From: Cyathus striatus
Taxonomy: Eukaryota; Basidiomycota; Agaricomycetes; Agaricales; Nidulariaceae
Assembly: GCA_025738555.1 (NCBI GenBank)
Contig: JAOVFP010000004.1
Span: forward strand, 6,262,001 to 6,326,000
Direction: 5' to 3'
DNA length: 64,000 nucleotides
Below the pieces are notes generated by a model. That model saw only the letters and a program-made list of their open reading frames with translations, was not told the DNA's origin and made no database searches. Each line of letters starts with the position of its first letter. Within the stretch, counting starts at the first letter, position 1. Shown in pieces: positions 59,935 through 64,000 of this stretch. The position numbers and the translations under genes are program-made.

Positions 59935-61863
59935 TTAATATAAATCTTCAATAGTTAGCCTTATGAACTCTCCTCCCCCCGGTTGGCGTTTCCATATGTC
60001 GGGAGAGCAACTAACTGATTCAAGGTCGGGACAGTATGTACGAAGTGTTGCGATGAAGGTTTGCATACCCTCTTTGCTGTCTGTGAACTGTGTACTACTC
60101 CCATAAGGAGGGTGTATGGTTAGTTTCCGTAGCTTTGAAGCACTCTCGAGCAACTTTGTGTAGTAATCCTGATCGCAACTCGTTAGAAAAAAGGCAGTAA
60201 TAAGGTAAGACAACGCACATAATACAATAGCTCTGAATACTGATGGTTGATCTCCAGATTTTGGCATTTGCGTATGGCATTCACGTCCGGAATAGAGCAT
60301 TGGCATGGTATGTCCGCTTTTATATGTTCGTCGAGTGAGTAGGGAAGTACGATATTGATGCTGGCGTCGGTGCCGAGCCGGTGAGAATGTTGAAGAGGGG
60401 AGGTGATGTTCGCCATTGACTTGCAGAATTCGTGGGTATATGGGTTTGGAAAGCCATCTGTTAATCGAAGCTGAACCGCCTTCAGTTGGGACGAGATATT
60501 GGTCAGCTTGAAGTCCTCGGTGCATGTTATGTCGGTAACATTCTTCGGTATCCTGATGGACCCTCTGACCGACCGACTCTCACGCCATGTACTGCATATC
60601 CATAATCGTTGTAGCTGGGACAACGGAGACGTAGAGCGGGACCCAAACATGAATGGTTCGTTGCATGTAATCAGGAGCGTCCTAAGGTTTGACATAGACC
60701 CGCAAAGTAGGACTGGCTCAATATCCTTTCCACTACTCCCCCTGATACTCAAGAAATTTAGAGACGGCCCACTTAAAAGTATCGACAGCAAGTTGATCAT
60801 GCTTTTGTTACCGAAGATGTGGGTCGATATACGGAGGTTCTGGAGCCTAGCAGCGATATTATCTCTAATCCTTTCGTAAGGGATCTGCGGCAGACATGGC
60901 AATGGCGATACAGTTACGCTGGTGACTTGAGGAGCACCTGTGCCATCGAACCCAACGCACGTACAAGAAGGGGGGAGACTCGCCAGGATGACAGCAATAG
61001 ACCCAATAACGCACGGCTCTGCAAGGAAAGTATCGTCGTCCTTGTTTTTGCAATGATGAGTGATAGCGAGTTCCTGCACTCCTAAAGCCTTGCTCAGGAA
61101 TGTACTAAGCCCTTCGTAGTACTCCCTGATACAACCTAAGCTGACAAGTACTCTGTAGCGTCTAGAGCGTGTCGATATATGTTCTAGGAGATGAATCGCA
61201 GCCGGATGGACGTCCCCTGTTAAGGCTATTACGGCGCGTCCAATGCAATCTGTTTGTAATACCTGTTGCGTTCTAAGAAAGACCTCCGACGCTGCATAGC
61301 GCAGGTAACGATTGGCGTGGAGTAACTGCAAGATGTCGCCCTCATCAACCTAAGTAATTATCAGGTCTACTAGTTCCGCTGGAAGCTTTAGGATTGGGAA
61401 GGAGTCCTGCTGAGCCTTCATGCGTTGGTTTTTGACGGTCGCCTATGTTCAATTTCAATTCTATTCAGTAACATTATTTCGTAAGTACCATTTAGTTAAA
61501 CGTACCAGTTTACGCCGCTTTCTAATTCCTTCATATTCTGGCAAAGGATCATCAATTTCTTGGGAACCACGTTTGCATGCGGTGCTAGTTGCTCTGAGGC
61601 TCTTAGCAAAAGCCCGTGTAAATACACGTGCAACCGATGTCAATTCCTACATATTAAACACTTAGAACATAATTACGGTCAAGAAATTTGTTAATACTCA
61701 CCAAGTTGCAGCCCAGAGAGAAGACATTTCTGAGATTGGCCATCGCCGTAAAAGTTGATAGTGAAGTTAAACTGAAGATGATATATGTAACGATTATACT
61801 GACCTTAAACGAGTCTCGTTTTATAGAGCCTGAGTACATGTTTTGAATGGGCATAAAGTCCAC
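59935..61863 (-). pseudogene. F-box protein gene with an internal stop
   Basis: Four exons (61702-61863, 61506-61646, 60219-61442, 59935-60168) join in phase 0, 1,761 nt in all. The F-box-like segment reads LPAELVDLIIT, stop, VDEGDILQLLHANRYLRYAA. The TAG at 61350-61352 stands where such proteins usually have Tyr. The rest resembles the Leu-rich C-terminal part of Agaricomycete F-box proteins (LSSLPP, LRTLLITCNEP, LQRLWICSTW, KLRKLTIHPPY). Such proteins would supply substrate recognition to SCF ubiquitin ligases. All else is open, so the nonsense change looks recent. The short upstream exons are less certain. Confidence 0.65.
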
Positions 61864-62328
61864 AATAACCTGAATCCCGTCAGTAATTTACAACAAGCTG
61901 AAATCTCCTACTCAGTCGATATTTCTTCATGTACGTTCAATTCGGAGGTATGTTGGTCTGGTTATTCTTCGTCGGATTTTGAAAATGATGCGGAAAATGG
62001 TGGCGTTCGGAGACGGAATGGAATGCCTGTCAAATGCTCCACCTGCAATTGTGTTATACCTGATTGCGCCAGTGTGCGTAGTAGGATGGTAGCAACGGAA
62101 CAAAAGTCTTTGTACAACAAGATGTTAGGCAAGTTCCTTTCTTTTATCTGTATGACGCTTCCAACTCCACTAGACTAACAAAATTATGAATACTATGGTG
62201 CGGGTAAGCTTTCGCCGAGCGGGGAATGAGCGGGGATAAGAGGAAACTAGTCAGCGAAACAATAACGCAGAGAATACATCAACGCCGTACTCGTTTCTGA
62301 CACCAGCTCTATTAGATCACCTTCCAAC
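61864..62328. promoter_or_regulatory. Divergent upstream region with GAGCGGGGA motifs
   Basis: Between the divergent F-box and WD40 genes. GAGCGGGGAATGAGCGGGGA lies at about 62216-62235, roughly 100 bases before the WD40 start codon and on its strand. The plus ORF 61843-62178, with a CSTCNCVIPDC motif, overlaps the F-box start and was not accepted as a gene. Confidence 0.4.
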
Positions 62329-63898
62329 ATGAAGCCAGCTACTCTTACTGCACGTACTTTGGTATCTTTGGGTTAACTATTGCTAATTGCATTTTTTCAG
62401 TTCGACTTAAAATATACACTCAACCAACATTCGAGAGCGATCAACGACTTAAAGATAAACCAGGATGGCTCTAAACTTGCAAGCGGTGGTGAGCGGCAGC
62501 CCTCCGAATTATTTATACGCATGTTTAAAATATACTATTAGGTGATGATGGACTTATGGTAGTATGGGAGTTAACGACAGGCGAAAAACTTTGGGAAGCG
62601 TCCGTCATTGGTGAAGTTACAACCATTTGCTGGGCACATTTCGCAGAAACAGGTTCCACGATACTATATTTCGGAACAGGTAGCGGTGTAATCCGAGGAT
62701 ATCAGGAAAGTAAAACCGGAGATGGTTATGAGCATGTGTTGGCGATATCTGCGCATGATGGCCCTTTGGAAGACCTGAAGTTTGATCCGTTTCATAGTCG
62801 CCTCGCTTCGCTTGGGGCAGGCTCTCTCAAAGTGTGGAACTTGGTTTTCCCAGGTATGTTATTTGTCCCCTAGGTTTCATATTGCGCTCACTGAATCTCT
62901 TAGGTCAAGCTTCTCTGTACATAGAGTCTACCCCTCGCCCCCACACGGCTAGGAGTGTCATGTTTACGCAGAATGGGGCGGAATTAATTCTCTGCTATTT
63001 GGAATCTCGTGAGATGTAAGCCCCACCATCATGCTTTTATCCTTGAAGTTTTTACATGTGGTTGTAGCTTTTGCTATCAGCTGAGTCCTTGGAAAATGCG
63101 ATGGTTTCATGAGATCCGTACCAGAATGTCAGTCTCTCTCTCGCCTTATAGTTAACTGCTCCGCCTGATATGTTGTTACAGTGGACATGCCATCATTGGC
63201 GCAGATAATCGTACTCTACTAGTCTCTAATCTTCAAGATGGCGTTGACATATATGCCATTCCGCCTGTACAGCCACTTAGGTCATTAAAGCATGCTATCC
63301 GCTCAAATGTGTCCCTTGTCGTCTCATCTGCCCTGGAAGGTGAACTGGTAGTTGTTGGTAGTGATGATGGTTCAGTACGTGTATATGATCAACGCTTGGG
63401 AACCTTGGTTGCACTATTGCCCCATGGCTACGGTAAGTAATTAATGTTATACACATGAGAACGAAGAAATCTAAATACTTTGCTAGTTGAAACGCTAGTA
63501 CAAATAACCGAGGTTTGCAAAGTTTCTAAATACTAGCGATGTTAATGCTAACTATATAATAGGTATTCAGTTCTGAAAAGCAGTGTGTCATTGCGACTGG
63601 AATGTCGGATAACGGCAATATCGAAATTAAGGTATGGACTTCAAGTACCAGCACCGACTTGAGTACGGACACATCGGGCACTGGCACAGTTTGTTCTCCT
63701 GAACCAATACTAGATTTCAAAAGAACTCCGCTGAAAATGCTTCCAATCAGTTATGGCCTTGGCGGTATCCTGATCATTTGTATGCTTTGTCTTTACATTT
63801 CGGGGTATGTAGATGTAGTAGTATTTTTTACAATTATCGTAGTTGGGTTTATGTCGTTATTCTTTTTAACTTCCTTCCTTAGTTACAGCACTGTATAG
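62329..63898 (+). CDS. WD40-repeat protein with C-terminal membrane segments (copy 2)
   Basis: Eight exons from ATG 62329 (MKPATLTARTL) to TAG 63896-63898. Blocks: LNQHSRAINDLKINQDGSKL, GDDGLMVVWELTTGEKLW, YFGTGSGVIRGYQ, GPLEDLKFDPFHSRLASLGA, ARSVMFTQNGAELILCY, YQLSPWKMRWFHEIRTR, GHAIIGADNRTLLVSNLQDG and LEGELVVVGSDDGSVRVYDQ. The C-terminus has two hydrophobic stretches (LGGILIICMLCLYI and VVVFFTIIVVGFMSLFFL). Same exon order and motifs as the gene at 49.2-50.8 kb, but strongly diverged in sequence. All frames are open. Predicted to be a membrane-anchored WD40 platform; partner unknown. Confidence 0.75.
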
Positions 63899-64000
63899 TG
63901 TATTAGTGCGCTAACATATGTATTGTTTCCTTCTTGACTGATTAGCACTTGCTGATTCCGATATCTATTGTCTTGCCATGCTACATCAACACCTTTCAGT

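Noticed and set aside
60499..61085. Plus-strand ORFs of 88-126 codons
   Set aside because: Antisense shadows of the F-box gene's large exon.
61843..62178. 111-codon plus ORF with a Cys-rich motif
   Set aside because: It begins antisense to the first F-box exon and has no clear splice structure or family; it may be chance.
49060..62240. CCCCGCTC words as CACTA terminal inverted repeats
   Set aside because: No copy begins with CACTA or shows a 3-base target duplication, and positions relative to Tnp2 are asymmetric. Kept only as an upstream-motif finding.

Overview
The window is nuclear DNA of a fungus, almost certainly a basidiomycete of the class Agaricomycetes. Genes are split by many 50-70 base GT-AG introns. 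The only clear housekeeping gene, MetAP2, has fungal architecture. The remaining recognisable proteins are families expanded in mushroom-forming fungi: NACHT-WD40 (NLR-like) proteins, alpha-kinase-like proteins, Tnp2/CACTA transposases, DIRS-like retroelements with a tyrosine recombinase, and Spt5-like KOW proteins. I cannot name the species.

Layout. 0-6 kb is CpG-rich and holds a tRNA-Ile and a complete nine-exon methionine aminopeptidase 2 gene on the minus strand. About 6.1-31.16 kb is a block almost emptied of CpG. It contains a DUF6818-like ORF cut by a terminal-inverted-repeat element, an alpha-kinase-like gene remnant, a transposase tail, a decayed DIRS-like element enclosed by inverted minisatellite arms, and an apparently intact 1,284-residue NACHT-WD40 gene. 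31.2-43.5 kb is CpG-rich and gene-poor. It holds a partial copy of the MetAP2 5' end, two tRNA-Ala-like copies, tandemly duplicated repeat modules, and fragments of an ABC transporter and a LINE element. 43.5-63.9 kb is dense with genes of the kind that accompany transposons: a SAP-like ORF, an Spt5-like NGN/KOW gene, a WD40 gene ending in a membrane segment, a Pro/Gln-rich gene, a small gene, a Tnp2 transposase, an F-box gene carrying a nonsense codon, and a second WD40-membrane gene that is a paralogue of the first in opposite orientation.

How it may fit together. The CpG-poor block has the signature of cytosine methylation followed by C-to-T change. Conserved arginine positions of the DIRS recombinase now read stop, His, Trp or Cys. 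The NLR gene in the same block has only about three CpGs, yet stays open over 3.86 kb in three exons with consistent intron phases. The right edge of the block falls within about 10 bases of its start codon. The 43.5-63.9 kb genes may be parts or cargo of one or several large DNA transposons. A GC-rich motif with core GAGCGGGGA, or a close variant, lies upstream of at least four of them. Exon limits come from reading splice signals and frame by eye. No database search was possible, so family names rest on recognised motifs.
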